The notes under the pieces: generated by a model | What the model was told of the DNA's origin: nothing | Database searches by the model: none | Seen by the model: the letters and a program-made list of their open reading frames with translations, nothing else | Origin: Acholeplasmataceae bacterium | GTDB taxonomy: Bacteria; Bacillota_I; Bacilli_A; Acholeplasmatales; Acholeplasmataceae | DNA: 64,000 nucleotides | Reading direction: 5' to 3' | Assembly: GCA_018400755.1 (NCBI GenBank) | Contig: JAGYLU010000001.1 | Span: 82,640-146,639, forward strand | Position numbers and translations under genes: made by a program | In this document: one piece after another, positions 25,766 to 34,858 of the stretch | How positions within the stretch are numbered: position 1 is the stretch's first letter | Layout: each line of letters opens with the position of its first letter

Positions 25766-28282
25766 ATGACATTGAAACGACTCGTCTCAATCATCGTTAT
25801 GGTTATGGTGTATGCACTCGCAACGTCTTTTGTTGTGAGTGCATCACCCCCTTCGGGGATCTACCAGACGATACATGATGAAACATTTGAAACAGTCCAA
25901 GGTGCACTTCATGCCGAAACTGTTTATTGGTCGAATCACGCTGAAAGTGGTGTCTCGACAGTTAACGTCATTGACGGCAACAAATCCCTGAACTATGTCT
26001 TTGATGCATCTATTGGAACCTTTGTGACGCTGGGCGGTACAAGTGTCAACGCGATCGTCCTTAAAGATGATCTGTACCGCGTGTCCATGGAACTCAAAGG
26101 CGATGGTGTTGACTTTTTTAGTGTCAAGATCGAACAATCATCAACTTGGGATGCTTATCACAGCTTCCATATCAATCCCAAAACCGGAAATCGTCTTGAT
26201 GATGATGGCCTCCCGATCAACCTATCTGAGGACGAGAGTCTCTCATATTCCGAAGAGACTGGTGTCTCTTCCTTATCGTTTGTTTTCAAAGCACGTCCGA
26301 CTCACCCAAGCTACATCATCTTTGATGCCAAAGTTTCGGACAGTGATCCGTTGATCGTCATCGACAACGTCAAAATTGAAAAATATACGGAATCCCTTGA
26401 CTTCAAGACCACGGTCGTTGATCATTTTGACAACGCTTCAGGAGAGATTCATCTGAACTCGGTCTTCTTTCTAAATGATGATGAAGGTACCACGGGATCC
26501 TTTGAAGATACACCAGGTATCGCCATTGAAAACCGCTCTCTGTTGTTTGGCATCCAAAAAGTAGGATGGGATATCCTTGGAGGAACACAAGGTAGTGAAC
26601 TGAGCATTGAAGGCGGACACACCTATCAGGTCAGCTTTGATTTGCGTTTGACCAATGTCAGCCACTTTGTTGTGAAAGCCAAGAAGATTGCTGATGACAC
26701 CAATATCTATGAGATGTATGTCAACGATCAAGGCCAAAGGTTACCAGGGTCTATTCCAATCACGAATGTTGAAACGGTTACCGTTAGTGATTCAATCATC
26801 CACGTTTCATTTGAGTTCAGTTCTTTGATCAGTGACGGTATATATCTTTTCTTCGAAGCACAAAGTCAGGCAGTTGGTGGCATCGTCGCAATTGACCATT
26901 TTGTAGTTCGCGAAGAGATTGTCAATCTTGAACAACACTCATATGGGATTTTTCATGAAGCCACATTCGAAGGGGTTCCTTCTGAAACTGATCCTCTTGT
27001 CCATTTTGGTCTGACAAATGGCTCCACAGCCAAACCATATGCTCTGACTGAGTCGACAGCACTCCGTGGTGACCAGTCTTTGGTCTACGATGAGCTCACC
27101 CGTTTTCAATGGAATGAACTCGTCAAAACTGATCAGGTAGCCCTTAGAAACAACGCCTTCAAATTCCACATGAAGGCCGTTTTCGATGGTATCCTGAATG
27201 TCAAGATGTCGCTTACAGATGCTCATGGTGAGATCATCCATGAACTATTCTTTAACGCCGTCACTCTCAAACGGACGCAAACCTACGGCAAAGCATACAT
27301 GGATCAGGGATTACTCATCGAAAACCGTGGGACACTCTATATTGACTATGTCTTCCCAGAACTCGAAGATGATCTTGATCATGTATGGACACTCTCAGTC
27401 TATCCACAAGTCTCCGATGCCAGAGTCATCATCGATGACATTACCTTTCTTGTCAGAAAAGATGCGCAATTGATCGATGAGACACTTCCTGCCATTCCTG
27501 GACTTCCAGAGAATGTCAGTGACCCAATCCCGACCGGAAAGGATGACGCTTACATGATTGGTTCGATGCTTTCAGGTAGTTCGACCATCGCACTTGTCGT
27601 GATTTCCTCAGTGTCGGTGATGTCGCTTGCTGCTGGTGTTGCCGGTGTGTGGCTCGTCATAAAGAAGGTCACGATCATTGCCAAAAAGGCTGTTTTCGCA
27701 TCACTGATCGGCCTCGCATCCCTTGGTCTAGCATTCGGTACATTCTTTGGTTGTGCCAAGTTCGACCAGTCGGTCGAGGATGTACTTGATGACGCGTCCC
27801 CTAACATATCAAATTATCAATATGTCTATCCTGAGAAGTTATCAGGAAATCTGAACAATCCCGGTATGGGTTGGGTCACACTAGAAGAACCGACTTATGG
27901 CGGACACCCTGATATGGGCACTAGCGGACCACTTCCTGAAGTCTCAAATGTCTCTCTTTCAACTTCATGGGCCAGAATCGAAGTTGAGGAAGGCGTTTAT
28001 GATTGGACATTGATGGACCAAATCATTGATTATTATGTAGTAAGGGGGAAACGGATCAATTTCAGAATCGTCACCGATTCCTTGATGTTACCTAACACCT
28101 ATTCTGGAACGCCACAGTGGCTATTTGACAAATATGACGTTGCTTATGAGATACATAACTATACCATTCAAAGGACCTTGTCAGGACCTTCCGAGTCGTT
28201 GATACCCGAAACGAGGACTACCAACGTCATCTGTCACTTTTTTTGGAAGCTCTTGCAGACAAATACAAAGACAACACATTGA
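25766..28282 (+). CDS. Large surface protein, 5' part of a frameshifted gene: binding modules, membrane anchor, start of a DUF4874-like domain
   Basis: This 838-codon frame starts with a signal peptide (to about residue 28). Three similar jelly-roll-like modules follow, each opening like ETFETVQGALHAETVYW. Near residue 590 comes an IPTGKDD segment and a membrane helix ending in VWLVIKK, which looks like a C-terminal anchor. Yet the frame runs on through a second signal-peptide-like helix with a lipobox (GTFFGC, Cys 663), then NPGMGWVTLEEP, the start of a DUF4874/DUF4832-type barrel. It therefore looks like an anchored protein fused to a lipoprotein. A one-base loss at about 28159-28190 throws the barrel out of frame; the last 30 residues here are not native. 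Confidence 0.7.
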   Translation: MTLKRLVSIIVMVMVYALATSFVVSASPPSGIYQTIHDETFETVQGALHAETVYWSNHAESGVSTVNVIDGNKSLNYVFDASIGTFVTLGGTSVNAIVLKDDLYRVSMELKGDGVDFFSVKIEQSSTWDAYHSFHINPKTGNRLDDDGLPINLSEDESLSYSEETGVSSLSFVFKARPTHPSYIIFDAKVSDSDPLIVIDNVKIEKYTESLDFKTTVVDHFDNASGEIHLNSVFFLNDDEGTTGSFEDTPGIAIENRSLLFGIQKVGWDILGGTQGSELSIEGGHTYQVSFDLRLTNVSHFVVKAKKIADDTNIYEMYVNDQGQRLPGSIPITNVETVTVSDSIIHVSFEFSSLISDGIYLFFEAQSQAVGGIVAIDHFVVREEIVNLEQHSYGIFHEATFEGVPSETDPLVHFGLTNGSTAKPYALTESTALRGDQSLVYDELTRFQWNELVKTDQVALRNNAFKFHMKAVFDGILNVKMSLTDAHGEIIHELFFNAVTLKRTQTYGKAYMDQGLLIENRGTLYIDYVFPELEDDLDHVWTLSVYPQVSDARVIIDDITFLVRKDAQLIDETLPAIPGLPENVSDPIPTGKDDAYMIGSMLSGSSTIALVVISSVSVMSLAAGVAGVWLVIKKVTIIAKKAVFASLIGLASLGLAFGTFFGCAKFDQSVEDVLDDASPNISNYQYVYPEKLSGNLNNPGMGWVTLEEPTYGGHPDMGTSGPLPEVSNVSLSTSWARIEVEEGVYDWTLMDQIIDYYVVRGKRINFRIVTDSLMLPNTYSGTPQWLFDKYDVAYEIHNYTIQRTLSGPSESLIPETRTTNVICHFFWKLLQTNTKTTH

Positions 28283-30555
28283 TTGATGTCGTTGAGATCA
28301 GGGGATGGGGAAACTGGGGAGAATGGCATTCCGGATTCTCCTATCCAACCATTGAAAACCGTATGCATGCCCTTGCTGAAATCATTGATGCTTATGTCGA
28401 TGCCTTCAAAGAAACGAACAAGTTGCTTGTTCTCTCAGCGGCATGGGATCCCTACTTCATGCCCTATGACAGCTATGATGATTACGTCACATATTCGGCT
28501 TTTGACTATCTATGGCGCTTAGACAATACAACTTTCCGAAGAGATTCCGGTGCCAATCTCATGAACTATCCAACCGATGAACGGTTAATGTCCGATGCCT
28601 TTCGGTCAGGTAAGCGTCTCCCCTTGCTTGGAGAATACTCAAGTGGTGTCGAACAGGCTTACAGTGAGGCATTTGGTTTTGATCTGATGGGTGGTATTGA
28701 CGATATCTTGTTCAAGATGCGTCCCAACTATTCAACTGTCCTAGGCTGGGTCAACGCCAATGTCGCCCGTGTCGTAGATGATGGTAACGGAAGCCTATGG
28801 GAACGCGGGAATGAAAAACTTGGTTATCGTCTCGCAGTCGATCTTGCGCGATTCCCAAACAAAGCAGAACAAGGCACTGATATGGACATTCTTCTATCGT
28901 TCTCAAATAGTGCTGTTGGCCGTTTTTGGTACACCCATCCACTAAAGGTCTCACTAATGGATCAGGACAACAACGAAGTCTTTAGCTATGTCGAAGACAA
29001 TTTCGATGCCAGAACATTTGTTTTGGGGGAAACCACGAACATCTACACAACAATGACCATCCCTGCTTCTCTTGCGTCGGGTGATTATACACTGGCTATA
29101 TCCATCATCGATGAAACCGGAACACCTTCCATCAGGCTTGGGATGGCCGGAGAAATCGATGACTCGATGGTTTATGCTCTTGGCTCGGTCAATATTGACA
29201 CAAGCAACACAACACCTGATCCAGTTCATGAATCGATGTCATTTGATGATGCCAAAGCCTACCCTTTCAAACCAAAGACGACCTATGCCATCACCTTTGA
29301 TTACACCCCTCATTTTGAACTTGAAAACTATCATTTTGCTGATACCAACGGATATGTCTTCGCCCTGATGAGTGCCAAGGGTGGCGATGGTGCAACCACT
29401 GGTTACCATAAATGGCAGGATGTCTCTGGTGAAAAAGGCACAAAAACCATCCATGTCACAACCCATGACCATGATGATTATGTTCTCAACATCGTTAGCG
29501 AAGGGTATGATGACATTGATATCCATGATGTCAAGATCGAGGTCATCAATGGGTACTATGAACATTTCGAGGACTATGATTTCACGTTGATTGATGCTCT
29601 CTATCTACCCGTGAACAGTAGAAATGCCTATTTGACAAGAACGAACAACATCAAAGGCTCGCAAAGCATAGAAATCACATCCAATTCGCGCGGTGACAGC
29701 GAAGGTCTCAAATTCGACACCAACGTTTACGCCCTAGAGCCCAATACCAATTACACCGTCTCATTTCAATTCGAGTCGATTGCTCTTGTTGGCAAGGGTG
29801 GTTACATGTTTTTGAACCTGATTGATGAGTTATCGGATCAAAGGGAGCGGATTGGTGAATGGTACGAGCGAAACGATCGCGGTGTGACCACCAAAACATT
29901 CAATTTCACAACTGGATCCTCCACCAAGCAGACGATTGCCTGGGGTATCAAAAACGGTGGCGCTTATGTCATTGATGACATCATCCTCACCAAAAACCCA
30001 ACTGGCACCATCGTTGACGGAGTTGATTATGGACACCCGCAAAACGAAAGACCAGCAATTGATCTTATTGGGCTTGGTGAAACAGAAGGGTTCGAAGCAT
30101 TCTCATTCAACGAAACCGCTTATGATTGGGGACAATTCGGATGGGGACAGTTCACTTTTGATCCGCGGTACGTCATCACTGGTGATAGCTCTTTGATGGG
30201 GCAAATCGAACCCGAAGCGCTCGGAAATGAATGGTTCGAATTTGCAAGAAGCAAGCCTGAAGCGCTTGATCTTCAACCAAACACAACTTATGAAATCTCA
30301 TTCTCATACCGGATTGTCAAAAATCCGATCAACAACGGTTTCTTCTACATCCTGATGCGCGATTTAGGTGTCGGTCTTCCCAGTGACGTCGGATTCAACA
30401 TCATCCCCAATGCATCACAAAACGACCTCATGGATATCAAGACCCTCACTGTTCAGATCACAACCGGCAATCACGAGAACTATCAGTTCATCTTTGGCAT
30501 GCATATGCTCGGAGAAATCGTGATTGACGATGTGCTGATCGAAGAGAAACCATAA
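28243..30555 (+). CDS. 3' part of the frameshifted surface protein: DUF4832-like barrel and binding modules
   Basis: This frame continues the barrel begun in the previous entry; the native join lies at about 28159-28190, since RVVDTRNEDYQRHLSLFLEA precedes the ATG at 28243 in the same frame. IRGWGNWGEWHSGF (28300-28341) is the core motif of the DUF4874/DUF4832 family and nearly repeats in the paralogue at 36164-37519. The rest of the barrel is followed by three jelly-roll-like modules (for example YPFKPKTTYAITFDYTPHF and LDLQPNTTYEISFSYR). The protein should act outside the cell on a glycan; no activity is proven for the family. If the frameshift is real, this part is made only by internal initiation. 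Confidence 0.7.
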   Translation: MEALADKYKDNTLIDVVEIRGWGNWGEWHSGFSYPTIENRMHALAEIIDAYVDAFKETNKLLVLSAAWDPYFMPYDSYDDYVTYSAFDYLWRLDNTTFRRDSGANLMNYPTDERLMSDAFRSGKRLPLLGEYSSGVEQAYSEAFGFDLMGGIDDILFKMRPNYSTVLGWVNANVARVVDDGNGSLWERGNEKLGYRLAVDLARFPNKAEQGTDMDILLSFSNSAVGRFWYTHPLKVSLMDQDNNEVFSYVEDNFDARTFVLGETTNIYTTMTIPASLASGDYTLAISIIDETGTPSIRLGMAGEIDDSMVYALGSVNIDTSNTTPDPVHESMSFDDAKAYPFKPKTTYAITFDYTPHFELENYHFADTNGYVFALMSAKGGDGATTGYHKWQDVSGEKGTKTIHVTTHDHDDYVLNIVSEGYDDIDIHDVKIEVINGYYEHFEDYDFTLIDALYLPVNSRNAYLTRTNNIKGSQSIEITSNSRGDSEGLKFDTNVYALEPNTNYTVSFQFESIALVGKGGYMFLNLIDELSDQRERIGEWYERNDRGVTTKTFNFTTGSSTKQTIAWGIKNGGAYVIDDIILTKNPTGTIVDGVDYGHPQNERPAIDLIGLGETEGFEAFSFNETAYDWGQFGWGQFTFDPRYVITGDSSLMGQIEPEALGNEWFEFARSKPEALDLQPNTTYEISFSYRIVKNPINNGFFYILMRDLGVGLPSDVGFNIIPNASQNDLMDIKTLTVQITTGNHENYQFIFGMHMLGEIVIDDVLIEEKP

Positions 30556-30579
30556 ATAGTCTTAAGCCATTTAACAACA

Positions 30580-30614
30580 ACTTCCGGTGCGTGGTAAACA
30601 AACGCACCGGAAGT
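30580..30614 (+). terminator. Strong hairpin between surface-protein and ribokinase genes
   Basis: ACTTCCGGTGCGT (30580-30592) pairs perfectly with ACGCACCGGAAGT (30602-30614) around a 9-base loop, 24 bp after the stop codon. No U-run follows, so it may be a weak terminator, an RNA-processing or a stability element that separates expression of the surface proteins from the downstream enzymes. Confidence 0.55.
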
Positions 30615-30640
30615 CGTTATCGTCACAGGGAGGTTGACCT

Positions 30641-31509
30641 ATGATCTATGTCTTGGGAAGTATCAATATGGACCTTGTCATACGCTCCGCCAGTTTGCCT
30701 CGTCAAGGTGAGACGGTCATTGGGAGCGGTTTCTTCATCAATCATGGTGGTAAAGGAGCAAATCAGGCGGTCGCGGCAGCAAAATCAGGCGCTGATGTTG
30801 CCATGATTGGTGCCGTTGGAGATGATGCTTTTGGCGATCAGGCTCTGGAATCACTTGGGCATCACAGCATCAACACCTCCCATGTCTTCCGTTTGGGACA
30901 CCCTACTGGAGTGGCCTCGATCTGGATTACCGATCGTGATAACAGAATCATCATCGACCCAGGTGCGAACGCCTATCTGACAACGTGTATGGTTGATCAT
31001 GGTCTCGCGCACGCCACCGAAAATGATACTCTGATTGTTCAATATGAAATTGATCCTCTCATTGTCGGTTATGGTCTTCATCAAGCGAAACCAAGGGCAT
31101 GACAACCCTCTTCAATCCCGCCCCTATGGGTCCTTTGTCGGATACGATCCTAGAAAACACAGACATCCTGTGCGCCAACGACCTAGAGATGAAAGCCATC
31201 AATCAAACCCTTTCCGGACAACTTCCAATGATCATCATCAACACCCACGGATCCAAAGGTGTATCTTTTGAGACCAACGGTTCGATCACCCGCATTGATG
31301 CCTATGATGTCACGGCAAGAGACACAACTGCCGCTGGTGACACCTTCATTGGGGCATTCATCGCTGAATACACCCGTCTTCGCTCACTAGAAAAAGCCAT
31401 CCGTTATGCAAACGCAGCCGCTGCGATTTCAGTCACTAGGGATGGTGCTCAAAAGAGCATCCCGACCCGTGAAGAGATCAATCGCTTTCAAGGAGGAGAT
31501 CACTCATGA
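30641..31509 (+). pseudogene. Frameshifted ribokinase-type PfkB sugar kinase
   Basis: Two frames together make one ribokinase of about 289 residues. The first (30641-31102) has GSINMDLVIR and GGKGANQAVAAAKSGA, the N-terminal PfkB signature. The second (31099-31509) has GMTTLFNPAP and DTTAAGDTFIGAF, the C-terminal signature with the catalytic Asp. The frames meet at an A-run near 31086 (GCGAAACC) where one missing A would restore them. Ribokinases phosphorylate ribose, which fits the nucleoside-hydrolase gene in front of the locus. The ATGA overlap could allow two separate chains, but half-enzymes are unlikely to work. A sequencing error is possible. Confidence 0.8.
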
Positions 31510-32297
31510 AAACCGAACTACAGTCATTTATCCACTACAGTCATCCTCCTCTCGACTATGTCCTTCCTCAGGCTCATAGTTGTTACGAAATCGTCTTTTA
31601 CAAGAATGGCCATGGCCGAACCACCGTCAACAATGAAATCTACAATTATCATGACATGGACATGGTGATCATCCCTCCCAACATCGTCCATGATGAGAAA
31701 TCAGAAGTATCCACTGAAGTCTATTGTGTGCTGTTCAAACTCGATGGAATCGATCTTCCATCCGCCTTTTACACACATGAACCTGGCTTTTCGGCAGCTA
31801 TTTTTGAAAAGATGGTTGAGATCAAAGAGTCATATTTGGCACGTGAGCCTTATTTTGAGTCCTATATCAGCAGTCTTATCCAGCAAATCGTCGTCATGTT
31901 GTTGCGTCATGAGAATGCGGCGACATCATCTGTCAGCATGGATGAGCAAAACAAACGGGCCATTGAACTGTCCAAGAAACTGCTCAAAGAGAAAATTCAC
32001 TTGAACACTGATTTTTCTGTCATTGCTGAAAATATAGGCTACAGTTATGACTACTTTCGGCACTTGTTCACAGCCTATGTCGGTATGAGTCCCAAACAAT
32101 ATCAGCTTGAGCAAAAAATGAACAAAGCCAAAGATCTTTTGCTCAACACCGGCATGCCCGTCTATGAAATCGCCAAGATCTGTGGTTTCAGCAACGGTAT
32201 CGCATTCAATGATTTCTTTAAACGCAAACTGAAAATCACTCCTTTGAGATTCCGACATCTCGGTCTAGAGCAAGTCGACAAAGTCCAATTAGAATGA
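31506..32297 (+). CDS. AraC family transcriptional regulator with cupin sensor
   Basis: A 263-residue regulator. The N-terminal 90 residues form a cupin-like effector domain (HSCYEIVFYKNGHGRTTV, MVIIPPNIVHDE). The C-terminal 100 residues hold two helix-turn-helix units (FSVIAENIGYSYDYFRHLF and PVYEIAKICGFSNGIAFNDFFKR), the AraC/XylS fold. It probably binds the repeated sites in front of the locus (17263 and 17473) when the inducing sugar is present; that link is inference. It overlaps the ribokinase gene by ATGA. Confidence 0.9.
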   Translation: MKTELQSFIHYSHPPLDYVLPQAHSCYEIVFYKNGHGRTTVNNEIYNYHDMDMVIIPPNIVHDEKSEVSTEVYCVLFKLDGIDLPSAFYTHEPGFSAAIFEKMVEIKESYLAREPYFESYISSLIQQIVVMLLRHENAATSSVSMDEQNKRAIELSKKLLKEKIHLNTDFSVIAENIGYSYDYFRHLFTAYVGMSPKQYQLEQKMNKAKDLLLNTGMPVYEIAKICGFSNGIAFNDFFKRKLKITPLRFRHLGLEQVDKVQLE

Positions 32298-32304
32298 GGC
32301 CATC

Positions 32305-33399
32305 ATGACCCAAATCATAACACTGTTTGCCATTGAAGGCACACCCATCAGCTGTGAGCGATACGGTGAGGGTCATATCAATGACACCTTTCTCGTCAAA
32401 TGTGAGAACCCCAACCGGTCATACATCCTTCAAAGAATCAACAATTTTGTTTTCAAAGACATCCCTTCACTGATGGAAAACTATGCCATGGTAACCTCAT
32501 ATATGGCCTATGTCTTGATCAATCAAGGGATCAATCCCCATGACCGAGTCCTTGAACTCATACCGACAACATCAGGTGATGCGTTCGTTTATTGCGACCG
32601 TGGGTATTTTCGGATGCTCCGTTTTGTCGCAGACTCAATCACTCTCCAAAGGGCTCAGAATGCCACACAGATGATGCTTGCAGGACATGCGTTTGGAACA
32701 TTCCAAAACCTTTTGTCGTCTCTAGACGCAAGCAAACTCCATGAGACCATCCCGGATTTCCATCATACGCCCAAACGTTACTCTCAGTTTCTGGTTGCCC
32801 TTGAAAAAGCAACGCCTGAACGTCTAGGAAAGGCTTCTGACCTGATTACGTATGTGCTCAGTCAAAAACATGTCATCTCCATCATCCAAGATGCGCTTGA
32901 TGACCAAAGTATCAAACTTAGGGTGACTCATAATGACACCAAACTAAACAACCTGCTCTTCGCACAAGACCTAGAATCGGTCAAATGTGTCATTGACCTC
33001 GACACCATCATGCCTGGAAGCTTGTTATTTGATTTTGGGGATGCAATCCGCTTTGGCTGCAATACAGCCCCTGAGGATGATCCTGATTCCAACCATATCG
33101 CTTTTGATATGCCCTATTTCATCGCGTACGCAACAGGATTCATCAGTGCTTTGAAAGAAACCTTGACAAACAAGGAAGCTTCCATGCTCGTCGATGGCGC
33201 GCTTATGATGACTTTCGAGGTCGGAATCCGTTTCTTGACTGACTATCTTCAAAACGATCCATACTTCAAAACCCATCGTCCTGACCACAATCTTGACCGG
33301 GCATTGAACCAACTGACCTTATACCGAGTCATGCGTGAACAAGAAAGTGCGATGCGCCAACAAATTGACGTGCTTAGAAGGAGTCTTCTTCATGGCTGA
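32305..33399 (+). CDS. nahK: N-acetylhexosamine 1-kinase-like phosphotransferase
   Basis: A 364-residue kinase of the APH fold. THNDTKLNNLLF near residue 208 holds the catalytic Asp and Asn, and CVIDLDTIMPGSLLFDFGDAIR holds the metal-binding Asp; GEGHINDTFLV is the nucleotide loop. These match NahK (LnpB) of bifidobacteria, which makes GlcNAc-1-phosphate or GalNAc-1-phosphate. A GalT gene follows with an 8-bp overlap, the same order as in the galacto-N-biose/lacto-N-biose pathway. The phosphorylase that defines that pathway (GH112) is absent here. A GAGG site precedes the ATG. Confidence 0.85.
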   Translation: MTQIITLFAIEGTPISCERYGEGHINDTFLVKCENPNRSYILQRINNFVFKDIPSLMENYAMVTSYMAYVLINQGINPHDRVLELIPTTSGDAFVYCDRGYFRMLRFVADSITLQRAQNATQMMLAGHAFGTFQNLLSSLDASKLHETIPDFHHTPKRYSQFLVALEKATPERLGKASDLITYVLSQKHVISIIQDALDDQSIKLRVTHNDTKLNNLLFAQDLESVKCVIDLDTIMPGSLLFDFGDAIRFGCNTAPEDDPDSNHIAFDMPYFIAYATGFISALKETLTNKEASMLVDGALMMTFEVGIRFLTDYLQNDPYFKTHRPDHNLDRALNQLTLYRVMREQESAMRQQIDVLRRSLLHG

Positions 33400-34858
33400 T
33401 CTATCAACATGCCTGATTGAGTACGCAATCAAATATCTGCATTTCAATCCAAAAGATCAGAACAAGACATCAGGGATATTGTCATCACTGATTGGTTCTT
33501 CGGTTTCTTTTGATGCTGTTCCTGAGACACCAATCCCATTTATCAATGTGTTCAAAGACCTCATCAAGCGCGAATCTCCCATTCAGTTCGAACGTACTGT
33601 TGATCACATCTTCGCACTATTGACACCTTCTCAGCCCAATGTCAATCAGACGTTTTGGTCTTTATATGACAAGAGTCCCCAGACGGCAACCTCGTTCCTC
33701 TATACGCTTGGTCATTTGAACCATTATATCCAAAGCGACAAGATTCGTCTGAATCGACATTACCACAGTCATGATCTGATCGTCACCATCAATCTCTCAA
33801 AAGAAGAAAAAGATCATCGGCGTGTGTTGGCAGACATGAAACAATCGGCATCTGTTTATCCAATGTGCCCCTTATGCTATGAGAACGTTGGCTATCCTGG
33901 AATAGGTGAACAACCTCCCCGGGAAACGCTCAGAGTGGCCCATATGACGCTTGATGGTGATCCTTGGTTTATGCAGTTTTCGCCATATCCATATTTCGAG
34001 GAACATGCGATCTTCATCGATCGGATCCACCGCCCAATGAACGTTGATGTCAAAGCCTTGAGGCAACTTGTTGACATCGTTGATCTCTTCCCCCATTACT
34101 TTGTCGGATGCAATGCTGCGATGCCCATCACCGGAGGTTCAATCCTGTCACATGCCCACTTCCAAGGGGGCAAGAATGTTGGTTTCCCCTTGCTCAAAGC
34201 CCCTTTTGAACAGGCCTTTTCGATGCCTGATTATCCTGATGTGATTGCTGAAACGGTTGATTGGCCGACCTTTGTCGTCCGTTTGACATCGGTTGATCGA
34301 GACCAACTCGTGAACGCATCAATGACCATCCTCAAGACTTGGAAATCCTTTGAGTCAAAAGACATCAATCTGATTCCAGAAACCGATGGGGTACCTCATC
34401 ATGGAATGGCGGCAATCATACACAAACCCGATGACCGTTATGTGATGCATCTGGTTTTGCGGTCGAACCTGACCAATCATGATTACCCTGAAGGCGTTTT
34501 CCATGCTCATCCAAAACATCATCACATCAAAAAGGAGGGCGTCGGTCTGATTGAAGCGCTAGGTATGTTCATCCTTCCAGGGAGACTGGCCTCGGTCATG
34601 GATACTTTCGTGAAGATGGGTAATCATCAGGATTTCATTGTTCTAAAAGAAGAACATCCAATCCATGAGGATTGGTTCAACCGTTTCAAGACAATAACAA
34701 CCTATGACCCAACAACCCTTCATCAATTGTTTCTAACCGAACTAGAGCATGTCTGTCAAGACATTCTTCATCACATATCCGTGTTCAAAAACGATACGTC
34801 CGGTGTCCGTGCAAAACAACAATTCCTTTCTCTTATATCCGGAGGACAACATGTTTAA
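33392..34858 (+). CDS. galT: UDP-glucose-hexose-1-phosphate uridylyltransferase, class 2
   Basis: A 488-residue GalT of the class found in Bacillota and bifidobacteria (LnpC). CPLCYENVGYPG near residue 160, EHAIFIDRIHRPM and the active-site HAHFQGG near residue 255, with the uridylylated histidine, are all present. It exchanges UMP between UDP-glucose and galactose-1-phosphate or a hexosamine-1-phosphate; beside nahK the latter is likely. The ATG at 33392 has an AAGGAG site; an earlier in-frame ATG (33335) lies inside nahK. It overlaps both neighbours by 8 bp. No galE gene is in the window. Confidence 0.9.
   Translation: MADLSTCLIEYAIKYLHFNPKDQNKTSGILSSLIGSSVSFDAVPETPIPFINVFKDLIKRESPIQFERTVDHIFALLTPSQPNVNQTFWSLYDKSPQTATSFLYTLGHLNHYIQSDKIRLNRHYHSHDLIVTINLSKEEKDHRRVLADMKQSASVYPMCPLCYENVGYPGIGEQPPRETLRVAHMTLDGDPWFMQFSPYPYFEEHAIFIDRIHRPMNVDVKALRQLVDIVDLFPHYFVGCNAAMPITGGSILSHAHFQGGKNVGFPLLKAPFEQAFSMPDYPDVIAETVDWPTFVVRLTSVDRDQLVNASMTILKTWKSFESKDINLIPETDGVPHHGMAAIIHKPDDRYVMHLVLRSNLTNHDYPEGVFHAHPKHHHIKKEGVGLIEALGMFILPGRLASVMDTFVKMGNHQDFIVLKEEHPIHEDWFNRFKTITTYDPTTLHQLFLTELEHVCQDILHHISVFKNDTSGVRAKQQFLSLISGGQHV

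Noticed and set aside
28225..28250. Run of seven T as a programmed -1 frameshift site in the surface gene
   Set aside because: The bases before it do not form a canonical X-XXY-YYZ heptamer in the zero frame, and homology shows the frame already changed about 50 bases upstream.
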